Positions 1 through 6,010 of a stretch of 11,645 nt of DNA are shown piece by piece. The notes below the pieces were generated by a model. It worked only from the letters and a program-made list of their open reading frames with translations. It was not told the origin of the DNA and searched no databases. Position 1 is the stretch's first letter, and each line of letters starts with the position of its first letter. Made by a program: the position numbers and the translations under genes. Location of the stretch: NCBI GenBank assembly GCA_937864975.1, contig CALMDI010000240.1:1-11645 (forward strand), in the 5' to 3' direction. This stretch comes from an uncultured Chloroflexota bacterium. Its GTDB lineage: Bacteria; Chloroflexota; Anaerolineae; Aggregatilineales; Phototrophicaceae.

Positions 1-868
1 CAAGATGGTCAACGAGCCGATTGCCGTTAAGGTGATGGAAGTCGACCGCAGCCGCAACCGTCTCATCCTGTCCGAGCGGCAGGCATCGCGCGAGTCCCGC
101 GAAAAGCGCAAGGAAAACTTGATTAGCCAGCTTCGTCCCGGTGAAATCCGCGTCGGGCGGGTGGTCAGTCTGGAAGACTTCGGCGCCTTTGTGGACGTGG
201 GCGGCGCGGAAGGGCTGGTGCATCTCACGGAACTGTCGTGGCAGCACGTCACCCACCCGCGCGAGCTGTTGCAGGTGGGTCAGGAAGTGAAGGTCGAGGT
301 CATCAGCGTCGACCGCGAGCAGAAGCGCATCGGGCTGAGCATCAAGAGCCAGGAATCCGACCCGTGGGACATGGTTGCCATCAATTACAACGTGGGTCAG
401 CTGGTGCAGGCGCTCGTCACCAAGCTCACCAAGTTCGGCGCGTTCGCCCGGTTGGTCGACGTGCCGGAGATCGAAGGCTTGATTCACATTTCGGAACTTT
501 CGGACCGCCGCGTGAATCACCCGCGCGAGGTCGTGCAGGAAGGCGACAAGCTGACGCTGCGCGTCGTCAAAATGGATATCGCAAACCGCCGTCTGGGGCT
601 GAGCCTGAAGAAGGTAAACTCGGCGGAATATCTCGATCAGGACTGGTCGATGGTCGGCAGCGACGTGGAATTAGCCCCCACGAGCGAGGCGACCGCCGAA
701 CCGGAAGCGCCCGAAGCGGAACCCGTGGACAAGGTCAGCGAGCAGGAAGCGCCGGAAGCGACGATGTCAAACGAGATTGCCGACCAGATCGAGCCGCCCG
801 TGCCCCTGGACGAGACCGCCGTTGACTCGACTGCTGAGAGCGATGAACCCGACGATCAGACCGGCTAG
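1..868 (+). CDS. S1-domain RNA-binding protein, 5'-truncated by the window edge (ribosomal protein S1-like)
   Basis: The reading frame is open to the window edge, so the ATG at 5 is internal and the true start lies upstream. Numbering from that Met, residues 1-24 are the end of one S1 (OB-fold) domain (ending LSERQA). Residues 45-114 form a complete S1 domain with the DFGAFVDV and EGLVHLTELS signatures. Residues 128-202 form another, with KFGAFARL and EGLIHISELS. From about 213 to 287 the protein is a low-complexity acidic tail rich in Glu, Pro, Ala and Asp. Tandem S1 domains of this kind occur in ribosomal protein S1 and its relatives, which bind single-stranded RNA and help mRNA loading on the 30S subunit. 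Because the number of upstream domains is unknown, rpsA is not assigned. The stop is TAG at 866-868. A polynucleotide phosphorylase or RNase end is unlikely, since no catalytic domain is visible. Confidence 0.9.
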   Translation, partial: KMVNEPIAVKVMEVDRSRNRLILSERQASRESREKRKENLISQLRPGEIRVGRVVSLEDFGAFVDVGGAEGLVHLTELSWQHVTHPRELLQVGQEVKVEVISVDREQKRIGLSIKSQESDPWDMVAINYNVGQLVQALVTKLTKFGAFARLVDVPEIEGLIHISELSDRRVNHPREVVQEGDKLTLRVVKMDIANRRLGLSLKKVNSAEYLDQDWSMVGSDVELAPTSEATAEPEAPEAEPVDKVSEQEAPEATMSNEIADQIEPPVPLDETAVDSTAESDEPDDQTG

Positions 869-916
869 GACGACGCTTTCGTCCCGTGGTTCCGCATGGT
901 AAGGGATTGCGCCCCC

Positions 917-954
917 GCGTCGTCCCGTAACGGGATGCACGCATACCCCCTTTT
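917..954 (+). terminator. Possible intrinsic terminator after the S1-domain gene
   Basis: Bases 917-927 and 931-942 can pair into an 11-bp stem with one bulged C (938), one G-T pair and a TAA loop. A short T run follows at 951-954, but eight bases after the stem. The distance to the T run makes it weaker than the clpC terminator. It lies about 50 bases past the S1 gene stop, a sensible place for one. Confidence 0.4.
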
Positions 955-1043
955 CTCTCCGGTTTTGCGTCATCCAAGCCATGCTTCCTTCATGGCATCG
1001 CCGCCCCTGGCTCCGCTGCTTCTAACCAACCATTCATGCCCGC

Positions 1044-1073
1044 GCACACTTACGAAGCCAACCTCTAGTGTGC
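1044..1073. promoter_or_regulatory. 7-bp inverted repeat bracketing the clpC promoter (candidate operator)
   Basis: GCACACT at 1044-1050 is repeated as its exact reverse complement AGTGTGC at 1067-1073, separated by 16 bases. The arm centres are 23 bp apart, about two helical turns, so a dimer could bind one face. The left arm abuts the -35 region and the right arm includes the TGC of the extended -10. It is not a CIRCE element (TTAGCACTC-N9-GAGTGCTAA), a CtsR heptad repeat or a HAIR element. The regulator is unknown. Confidence 0.4.
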
Positions 1074-1079
1074 TATAAT
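1050..1079 (+). promoter_or_regulatory. clpC promoter with extended -10
   Basis: TGC directly before TATAAT (1071-1079) is a perfect extended -10 element for a sigma70-type housekeeping factor. The -35 region is poor (TTACGA at 1050-1055, 18-bp spacer), which extended -10 promoters tolerate. Transcription would begin near 1086, leaving a leader of about 160 bases before clpC. No CIRCE or CtsR box is visible, so heat-shock control, if present, would act through the inverted repeat over this promoter. Confidence 0.6.
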
Positions 1080-1180
1080 CAGGGATAGGTTATAGTGAGA
1101 TAAACCATCCACCGATTCTCTCATCCACCATTGTCCGAGGAATTGGATATCCGCAGCCCACATTGCAGCCCATTTAGGTC

Positions 1181-1240
1181 ATGAGATCGTTAGCAAAACG
1201 CCGGAGGTCGTCACGGAGCGACCGCTGGTGGCGGAGGTAA
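1181..1240 (+). CDS. Possible Arg-rich upstream ORF (19 aa) in the clpC leader
   Basis: ATG at 1181 opens a 19-codon frame, MRSLAKRRRSSRSDRWWRR, ending at TAA 1238-1240. Eight of the 19 residues are Arg, with a Trp pair near the end. Its last codons CGG AGG TAA contain the clpC Shine-Dalgarno, and the stop is 7 bases before the clpC GTG, an arrangement that could couple translation. Its own ribosome-binding site is poor (AGG only 2 bases upstream). Arg-rich frames also arise by chance in GC-rich DNA, so this is weakly supported. Confidence 0.2.
   Translation: MRSLAKRRRSSRSDRWWRR
1233..1237 (+). promoter_or_regulatory. clpC ribosome-binding site, deciding the GTG start
   Basis: GGAGG at 1233-1237 lies 10 bases before GTG 1248 but 22 bases before the next in-frame ATG (1260). 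This supports the GTG. The site sits beside a small hairpin (GGTCG at 1206-1210 with CGACC at 1219-1223). Confidence 0.65.
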
Positions 1241-1247
1241 GGTTACC

Positions 1248-3752
1248 GTGCCGAATAAGATGGAGCGCTTTACGCAACGGGCGCGGCGCGTTCTGAGTCT
1301 CGCACAAGAGGAAGCCGAGCGGCTTCAGCATAACTACATTGGCACCGAACATCTGCTGCTCGGGCTGATCCGCGAAGAAGGCGGCGTCGCAGGGCGCGTC
1401 CTGCGTGAACTCGGTTTAGAGCAGCGTCGTGTCGAAGAACTGGTAGAGCGCATGACACGCGCGACGATCCGCGCGACCGGGTCGCAGCCGGAACTCTCCC
1501 CCGGAACGAAGCGCGTTCTGGAGTTGGCGGTCGACGAAGCCCGCCGCATGGGGCATCACTACATCGGCACCGAGCATCTGCTGCTCGGTTTGATGCGTCA
1601 ATCCGAAGGCGTGGCAATCGATATTCTGAAGCGTCTGGGCGTCAGCCCGGAAGAGGTGCGTCGTCTGACGCGCCGAGTGTTACAGGAGAGTCCGGTGCAA
1701 TCCAATCAGCCCAGCCAGGAAGAACCGCGACCTCGGCGTCCGCGCAACGAAGGCAAAACGCCGCTGGTCGATCAGCTTGCGACGGATTTGACGGCGCTCG
1801 CGCAGGAGGGCAAGCTGGATCCCGTGGTCGGTCGCGAGACCGAGATCGAGCGCGTGATTCAGGTGCTCAGCCGCCGCCGCAAGAACAACCCTGCACTCAT
1901 TGGTGAACCCGGTGTCGGCAAGACTGCCATCGTGGAAGGTCTCGCGCAGCGCATCGTCATGGGCGAAACGCCGAAGCCACTGCTGAACAAGCGCGTGCTG
2001 CAGCTCGACGTCGGCTCGCTCGTCGCCGGAACGATGTATCGCGGTCAGTTTGAAGAACGCCTGAAGCGCGTGATTGAGGAATTGAAGTCGTCCGACAGTA
2101 TCCTCTTTATTGACGAAGTGCATATGCTGGTCGGCGCGGGTTCCGCGGGCAGCAGCGTCGACGCCGCCAACATTCTCAAGCCGGCGCTGGCGCGCGGTGA
2201 GCTTCAATGCATCGGCGCGACGACGCTGGACGAATACCGCAAGCACATTGAGAGCGATGCCGCGCTGGAGCGCCGCTTCCAGCAAATTCTGGTTGCCGAG
2301 CCGAGCATCGAAGAAACCATCGAAATCCTTCAGGGAATCAAGGTTCCCTATCAGGAGCATCACAACGTCGAGATTACCGACGAAGCCATCGAAGCCGCCG
2401 CGAACCTGTCGGCGCGTTACGTGCCGGATCGTTTCCTCCCCGACAAGGCGATTGACCTGATCGACGAAGCGTCGGCACGCCTGCGTATGTACAAAAGCCC
2501 CGAAGCGGCATCGGTACGCCGCACGGAAACGGAACTGCGCCAGGTCGAAGAAGACCTGCGTATCCTCGAAGCGGAAGATCCCGACGATGAGGAAGTGACG
2601 CACCTGCGCCAGCAGCGCGAGAGCCTGAACGACACGCTCGCGTCCCTCAAGTCGAACTGGAATGAAGAAACCAACCAGCCCCGGCTGAGCGCTGAAGACA
2701 TCGCCGAAGTCGTGGCGATGTGGACGGGCATCCCGGTCATGCGGATCGCGGGCGAAGAAAGCTCCCGCCTGATGCAGATGGAAGAAGCGCTGCATAACCG
2801 CATTGTTGGGCAGCACGAGGCGATTGAGACGATTGCCAAAGCGGTTCGCCGCGCCCGCGCCGGTCTGAAAGACCCGCGCCGCCCGATTGGCTCGTTTATG
2901 TTCCTCGGACCCACGGGTGTCGGCAAGTCGGAATTGACGAAGTCGCTGGCGGAATTCCTGTTCGGCAGCGAAGACGCGCTCGTGCAGTTGGACATGAGCG
3001 AGTTCATGGAGCGGCATTCGGTCGCCCGTCTCGTCGGCTCGCCTCCGGGCTACGTCGGTTACGAAGATGCGGGGCAGTTGACCGAAGCCATCCGTCGCCG
3101 CCCGTACAGCATCGTCGTCTTTGACGAAATCGAGAAGGCGCATCCTGAAGCCTTTAACATGCTGCTTCAGATCATGGAAGAAGGTCAGTTGACGGATGCC
3201 CGCGGACGCCGCGTCGACTTCCGCAACGCGATCATCGTCATGACCAGCAACATCGGCGCGGACACGATCAAGCGTGGCACCACGCTCGGCTTCACCGTCC
3301 CCATCGGCGACACCGAGAAGGACGAAAAGCTGGTCTACGACGACATGCGTAAGAACGTGATCGAGCAGCTTCGCCGCGCCTTCCGTCCCGAATTCCTGAA
3401 TCGTGTCGACGCAACCGTGGTTTTCCGCGCGCTCACCCGCTCGGAGATCAAGCAGATTGTCGATCTGGAACTGGATAAGGTGCGCGAGCGCTTGATCGAA
3501 CACGCGATCACGCTGGAAATCGACGACTCCGCGCGCGAGTGGCTCGCGGAAAAGGGCTACGATCCCGACTACGGTGCGCGCCCGCTGCGCCGCCTGATCC
3601 AGAATCAGATCGAAGACACACTTTCGGACGGCATCCTGTCCGGCAAGTTCCAGATCGCCAGCATGATCCGTGTCACAACCCACGAGGGCGAGCTGGCGCT
3701 CGAACCGGCGCACGAAGGCGAAGCAGCCGAAGTCGAAGCACCCGGCGTCTGA
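1248..3752 (+). CDS. clpC: ATP-dependent Clp protease ATP-binding subunit ClpC (Hsp100 AAA+ unfoldase)
   Basis: This 834-residue protein matches the usual ClpC layout. Two Clp_N repeats cover about residues 5-145, each with the YIGTEHLLLGL signature. The first AAA+ module has Walker A GEPGVGKT at 219-226 and Walker B LFIDE at 286-290. A short middle coiled-coil spans about 424-470. The second AAA+ module has Walker A GPTGVGKS at 554-561 and Walker B VVFDE at 623-627, followed by the LGF tripeptide at 680-682 that docks ClpC-type unfoldases on ClpP. In the family, ClpC unfolds cytosolic substrates by ATP hydrolysis and threads them into ClpP. The short middle domain and the LGF loop argue against ClpB. 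The first pore-loop motif reads GTMYRG rather than the common GTKYRG. No clpP, mcsA/mcsB or ctsR lies nearby, so the gene appears to be a single transcription unit. The start is GTG with a GGAGG 10 bases upstream. Confidence 0.97.
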   Translation: MPNKMERFTQRARRVLSLAQEEAERLQHNYIGTEHLLLGLIREEGGVAGRVLRELGLEQRRVEELVERMTRATIRATGSQPELSPGTKRVLELAVDEARRMGHHYIGTEHLLLGLMRQSEGVAIDILKRLGVSPEEVRRLTRRVLQESPVQSNQPSQEEPRPRRPRNEGKTPLVDQLATDLTALAQEGKLDPVVGRETEIERVIQVLSRRRKNNPALIGEPGVGKTAIVEGLAQRIVMGETPKPLLNKRVLQLDVGSLVAGTMYRGQFEERLKRVIEELKSSDSILFIDEVHMLVGAGSAGSSVDAANILKPALARGELQCIGATTLDEYRKHIESDAALERRFQQILVAEPSIEETIEILQGIKVPYQEHHNVEITDEAIEAAANLSARYVPDRFLPDKAIDLIDEASARLRMYKSPEAASVRRTETELRQVEEDLRILEAEDPDDEEVTHLRQQRESLNDTLASLKSNWNEETNQPRLSAEDIAEVVAMWTGIPVMRIAGEESSRLMQMEEALHNRIVGQHEAIETIAKAVRRARAGLKDPRRPIGSFMFLGPTGVGKSELTKSLAEFLFGSEDALVQLDMSEFMERHSVARLVGSPPGYVGYEDAGQLTEAIRRRPYSIVVFDEIEKAHPEAFNMLLQIMEEGQLTDARGRRVDFRNAIIVMTSNIGADTIKRGTTLGFTVPIGDTEKDEKLVYDDMRKNVIEQLRRAFRPEFLNRVDATVVFRALTRSEIKQIVDLELDKVRERLIEHAITLEIDDSAREWLAEKGYDPDYGARPLRRLIQNQIEDTLSDGILSGKFQIASMIRVTTHEGELALEPAHEGEAAEVEAPGV

Positions 3753-3771
3753 GCGTTCCGCAAGTAATAGC

Positions 3772-3806
3772 AACGAGGTCGTCACGGTGACGACCTCGTT
3801 TTGTTT
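3772..3806 (+). terminator. Strong intrinsic terminator of clpC
   Basis: Arms at 3772-3785 and 3787-3800 are perfect 14-base reverse complements; allowing for the loop, this gives about 13 bp. TTTT-G-TTT follows the stem. It begins 19 bases after the clpC stop. The minus side lacks a T run, so it acts mainly on the clpC transcript and shields the convergent gene. Confidence 0.9.
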
Positions 3807-3841
3807 CAGCCAAACGAGCCGGAGAAGCAATAGACGGGAAT

Positions 3842-3856
3842 GCGCTAATACAGCGC
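3842..3856 (-). terminator. Weak hairpin after the convergent membrane-protein gene
   Basis: GCGCT (3842-3846) and AGCGC (3852-3856) form a 5-bp stem with a 5-base loop, four bases past the stop codon of the minus-strand gene. There is no following T run in that direction, so any termination would be weak or factor-dependent. Confidence 0.25.
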
Positions 3857-3860
3857 CTGG

Positions 3861-5192
3861 TTAGCGCCGTCCGGTGTCGATGAAGTTGGTCTTCGCCTGA
3901 TCGTCCTGATCCTCGCCGGAAGACACGGTTTGCCCGCGCAGCGCGTTCTTCATCGCGTCGAACCCGGCGCGGTCGCCGCGCGCAAGGAACAGCGCCTGCT
4001 CGCGCCACGTCGTCAGGTTCGGCGCGAGGCGCATCCCCGCCGCCTCCACTGCCGCGCGCAGTTCGTCGTCGCTCGTCATCGACAGCTTGACGTAACTGTC
4101 GATCCCGGCGCGGCGCAGCGCCTCCTGCATTTTTCCGCCAATCCCGTGCAGCATCGTCAGGTCATCCGGCTGATCCGTGGACGCTTTACCGCTCGCGGAT
4201 GTTGGGCTGATTTCCTCACGAGGCGCCAAATCGGCGGCGACCCCTTCACTCGCACGATCATTCAGAACGTCGTCCGCGATGTCCGGGCGCGTCGAGTCGG
4301 CTCCATAGGCATCCGTCGGCTGGGGCGGCGCGGACGTCGAATCGAGCACCGTCTTCTTTTCCGGTTCCATCGGCTCGATGCCTTCGCCGAAGCCCTCGCC
4401 GGTCGTCACCGTGGTCACGGGCGGCATCGTCGTTGGCTGCGTATAAGCAACGTGCTCACCACTCTGGAATTCATTTTCGGCGGTCTGCGAGGGTTGCAGA
4501 ATGGTTTGATCCTGTTCCAGTCGTTGCGCTTCGCTCCGCTCCGGCTTGGGCACTTGAACCTTCCCGGTCGGCATTTCGTGCCTCGCCGGGTCTTTCTGCT
4601 GGATGGGTGCTTGCGGCTTGACGATAGCGCCCGTATCCGTTTCAGAGGGGGGATTCAGCGCGCCTTCAACCGTCTTGGGCGGCGCGAAGTCGCCCGCCGT
4701 CTCGATGTCGTCCAGCTCGCGCTCCTCTTCCAGCGGCGGTTCCGGCGCTCCCGCCGGCGCGACAGGCGGCGTCAGCGTTTCGGGAGCCGCGATCACGTCG
4801 GGGTCAGCCGCTTCCTCATCCGAGTCTTCCGGCACATCTGGCGTCAGCGTTTCCGGCGCGGGGATCACCGGCTGCGACTCCTGCTCGTCGAGCGGCTCGC
4901 GCACGTTCACCTCGCCTGCCTGTTCCGGTCCGGCAATTTCGCGCGTCGCGGCGCCCCCCGCGATGGTATAGTCGCGCACGGTATAGGCGCGCGCGCCGCT
5001 TGCCGACTCCGGCGCGATGCGTCGTCGCACGCGCTCGGCGGTGGTGGCTGCCAGCCCTGCCGCGACCAGCACGACAGGCAGCCAGAAGTCGATCAGGGGT
5101 CGCTGATCGACGATGTAATTCATCACGAGAAACAGCGCCAGCGTGAACAGAACCGCGGCGATGAGCGTTCGTGTCGAACGATCAGGTGCCAT
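3861..5192 (-). CDS. Two-TM membrane protein with acidic Pro-rich linker and C-terminal helix-hairpin-helix-like domain
   Basis: The 443-residue product begins with two hydrophobic segments (about 9-27 and 35-51) separated by a short loop. RVRRR follows the second, so by the positive-inside rule the rest probably faces the cytoplasm. Residues about 60-330 are low-complexity, rich in Pro, Glu, Asp and Thr, and include two copies of an APETLTP motif 24 residues apart. From about 341 the protein becomes globular: DDLTMLHGIGGKMQEALRRA is typical of a helix-hairpin-helix domain of the DxLTxIxGIG type, and it runs to about residue 420. The start ATG (5190-5192) has GGAGG four bases upstream, slightly close, and a good promoter precedes it. 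I do not recognise a named family for the full protein. A membrane-tethered DNA-binding or protein-binding adaptor is conceivable. The gene converges on clpC and need not be functionally linked to it. Confidence 0.8.
   Translation of the reverse strand: MAPDRSTRTLIAAVLFTLALFLVMNYIVDQRPLIDFWLPVVLVAAGLAATTAERVRRRIAPESASGARAYTVRDYTIAGGAATREIAGPEQAGEVNVREPLDEQESQPVIPAPETLTPDVPEDSDEEAADPDVIAAPETLTPPVAPAGAPEPPLEEERELDDIETAGDFAPPKTVEGALNPPSETDTGAIVKPQAPIQQKDPARHEMPTGKVQVPKPERSEAQRLEQDQTILQPSQTAENEFQSGEHVAYTQPTTMPPVTTVTTGEGFGEGIEPMEPEKKTVLDSTSAPPQPTDAYGADSTRPDIADDVLNDRASEGVAADLAPREEISPTSASGKASTDQPDDLTMLHGIGGKMQEALRRAGIDSYVKLSMTSDDELRAAVEAAGMRLAPNLTTWREQALFLARGDRAGFDAMKNALRGQTVSSGEDQDDQAKTNFIDTGRR
4768..4868. 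repeat. Two intragenic direct repeats, 72 bp apart
   Basis: Bases 4768-4796 and 4840-4868 are near-identical 29-base copies offset by 72 bp (24 codons). On the minus strand both encode the VIxAPETLTPxV stretch of the membrane protein's linker. The in-frame period indicates a small internal duplication in low-complexity coding sequence. Confidence 0.6.
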
Positions 5193-5237
5193 ACGTCCTC
5201 CCCAATCATGGGAATGGGTGCATTGAAGTTTCTATAG

Positions 5238-5266
5238 ATATTAAGGCATCGAGAGAGTGAAGTCAA
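5238..5266 (-). promoter_or_regulatory. Promoter of the HhH membrane-protein gene
   Basis: Read on the minus strand: TTGACT (5261-5266; 5 of 6 to consensus), a 17-bp spacer, then TAATAT (5238-5243; 4 of 6). Transcription would start near 5231, about 40 bases before the ATG, giving a short leader with the GGAGG site. Confidence 0.65.
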
Positions 5267-5322
5267 AAACGCGGGGCGCTTGAATGAAACATCGTTTAGA
5301 AACGGGTGTTGCGCATTCCTGA

Positions 5323-5351
5323 TTGATTTTTTAAAGGTTTAACCTTAAAAT
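5323..5351 (+). promoter_or_regulatory. Promoter of the candidate small RNA
   Basis: TTGATT (5323-5328; 4 of 6), a 17-bp spacer and TAAAAT (5346-5351; 5 of 6) make a plausible sigma70-type promoter pointing right, where no protein gene starts. The A+T-rich surroundings raise the chance of false hits. The support comes from an intrinsic terminator about 90 bases downstream on the same strand. Confidence 0.45.
5330..5350. repeat. AT-rich palindrome over the small-RNA promoter
   Basis: TTTAAAGGTT and AACCTTAAAA flank a central T at 5340. The inner six base pairs are perfect, one mismatch follows, then three more pairs. It covers most of the spacer and nearly all of the -10 box of the plus-strand promoter, a position suited to a repressor site. 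No regulator is assigned. Confidence 0.5.
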
Positions 5352-5352
5352 A

Positions 5353-5417
5353 AGATCAAACCGAGCCGAAGACTGGCCGTACCGGTAAGCTGCTCAGCCA
5401 AACTGAGCTAGGCTCTT
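5353..5417 (-). other. tRNA-like D-arm sequence; degenerate tRNA remnant or coincidence
   Basis: On the minus strand, TAGCTCAGTTTGGCTGAGCA (5391-5410) closely resembles a tRNA D-arm with its flanking bases: stem GCTC/GAGC, AG and GG in the loop. Upstream GAGCC (5411-5415) sits where an acceptor strand would be, and CGGTTTGATC (5354-5363) is a poor echo of a T-loop. No 5-bp anticodon stem with a 7-base loop and U33 can be built, and the T-arm and CCA end are missing. It cannot be a working tRNA. It may be a remnant such as an integration scar. The same hairpin also reads as part of the candidate plus-strand small RNA. Confidence 0.22.
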
Positions 5418-5442
5418 CCACCCCTTAGTGGGTGGTTTTTTT
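5358..5442 (+). ncRNA. Candidate small RNA (about 85 nt) with its own promoter and terminator
   Basis: If the promoter at 5323-5351 is used, transcription begins near 5358 and ends in the U run at 5436-5442. The RNA could fold with GAGCC (5363-5367) pairing GGCTC (5411-5415) around a perfect hairpin GCTCAG-CCAAA-CTGAGC (5392-5408). The terminator stem follows at 5418-5435. No convincing reading frame lies inside. It matches no RNA family I know: not 6S, SRP RNA, tmRNA or a common riboswitch. Its end touches the stop codon of the opposing DUF3800-like gene, so it could also be a partial antisense to that gene's 3' end. Identification rests only on promoter, fold and terminator. Confidence 0.35.
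5418..5442 (+). terminator. Intrinsic terminator with seven Ts, pointing away from any upstream protein gene
   Basis: CCACCC (5418-5423) and GGGTGG (5430-5435) form a 6-bp stem with a 6-base loop, followed by seven Ts (5436-5442). On the minus strand the hairpin is not followed by a T run, so it does not serve the DUF3800-like gene well. Its orientation implies a rightward transcript arising in 5193-5417, where no protein is encoded. Confidence 0.65.
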
Positions 5443-6010
5443 ATACTTCGATGATAATCTTCTTTCGCTTCGCAACTTCGAATAGATCAGCAATCTCGCT
5501 ATTCGGCTGGTCATGTACGTCACGGACTAATCCTGCAACAGCGTCCGCCAAGCGTGTAATTGCGTTTGTCTCATCTTTTGTAATCCCTCGTACGTCGCGT
5601 ACTAGTATGCCAATTGTCCGAAGCATTTGCGCGTATTCGCGACGTTTTGTTTTACTCAATGCATCTACCCGTACTGTCACTTTATCTTTTTGTGATGTGT
5701 GTTCTAACAACAGCGCACGGCTTATCGCATTAACGGTTGCCACATCATAATCCTTTCGGTCTTCGAAGATGCTGTAACGAATACGTCCTCGAAAGCGCGG
5801 TTCCGCAAAAATGCGGCGGATATAGTCGAGCCGTTGTTCATGTTTCGCTTTGCCCCACTTGAATTTCCCTTTGCCGCTTACTTGTTCAGCCTGTTCGCAG
5901 AATGTATAGAGTTCGTCGTGTTCTCCTTGGAGTACAATGTTCGCCACAATGAAAACTCGCCCTGCGGTCTCCGAACCATTTTCGTCTGTATAACAATACA
6001 CTCTGGTCAT
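5441..6010 (-). CDS. DUF3800-like protein (predicted RNase H-like fold), possibly acquired
   Basis: From the ATG at 6008-6010 the product is 189 residues. AGGA lies 7 bases upstream of that ATG; the frame also extends to a GTG at 6046 that has no ribosome-binding site, so the ATG is preferred. Features that fit DUF3800 are the N-terminal Y-x-D-E-x-G motif (D9-E10), followed by a beta-strand-like FIVANIVL; KFKWGK at 49-54, recalling the conserved ELK/KWSK segment; a central Asp in VRVDALSK (D116); and the C-terminal TRLADAVAGLVRD (152-164), recalling the family's QLADLVAG motif. DUF3800 proteins are, as far as I recall, predicted RNase H-fold nucleases often found on mobile or accessory DNA; their substrate is unknown. 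There is no signal peptide or TM segment. Sampled lines of this gene are about 37-47% G+C against about 65% in malQ, suggesting transfer. It is divergent from malQ and convergent with the candidate small RNA. Confidence 0.65.
   Translation of the reverse strand: MTRVYCYTDENGSETAGRVFIVANIVLQGEHDELYTFCEQAEQVSGKGKFKWGKAKHEQRLDYIRRIFAEPRFRGRIRYSIFEDRKDYDVATVNAISRALLLEHTSQKDKVTVRVDALSKTKRREYAQMLRTIGILVRDVRGITKDETNAITRLADAVAGLVRDVHDQPNSEIADLFEVAKRKKIIIEV

Noticed and set aside
5..7. ATG at 5 as the start of the S1-domain gene
   Set aside because: It lies in the middle of an S1 domain and the frame is open upstream, so the gene continues beyond the window.
1040..1247. CIRCE, CtsR or HAIR heat-shock boxes upstream of clpC
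   Set aside because: None of the consensus arms is present; the inverted repeat found has different arms and spacing.
1680..3830. A very long open frame (716 codons) on the minus strand, antisense to clpC
   Set aside because: It lies almost wholly opposite the strongly conserved clpC, its protein is low in recognisable motifs, and long antisense frames are common opposite GC-rich genes with this codon bias.
3930..5237. Plus-strand open frame of 435 codons opposite the membrane-protein gene
   Set aside because: The product is an Arg- and His-rich string without domains. The minus frame has TM segments, an HhH-like domain, a ribosome-binding site and a promoter.
5353..5417. A functional tRNA gene on the minus strand
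   Set aside because: Only the D-arm is convincing. The anticodon stem, a U33-containing loop, the T-arm and the acceptor pairing cannot be formed.
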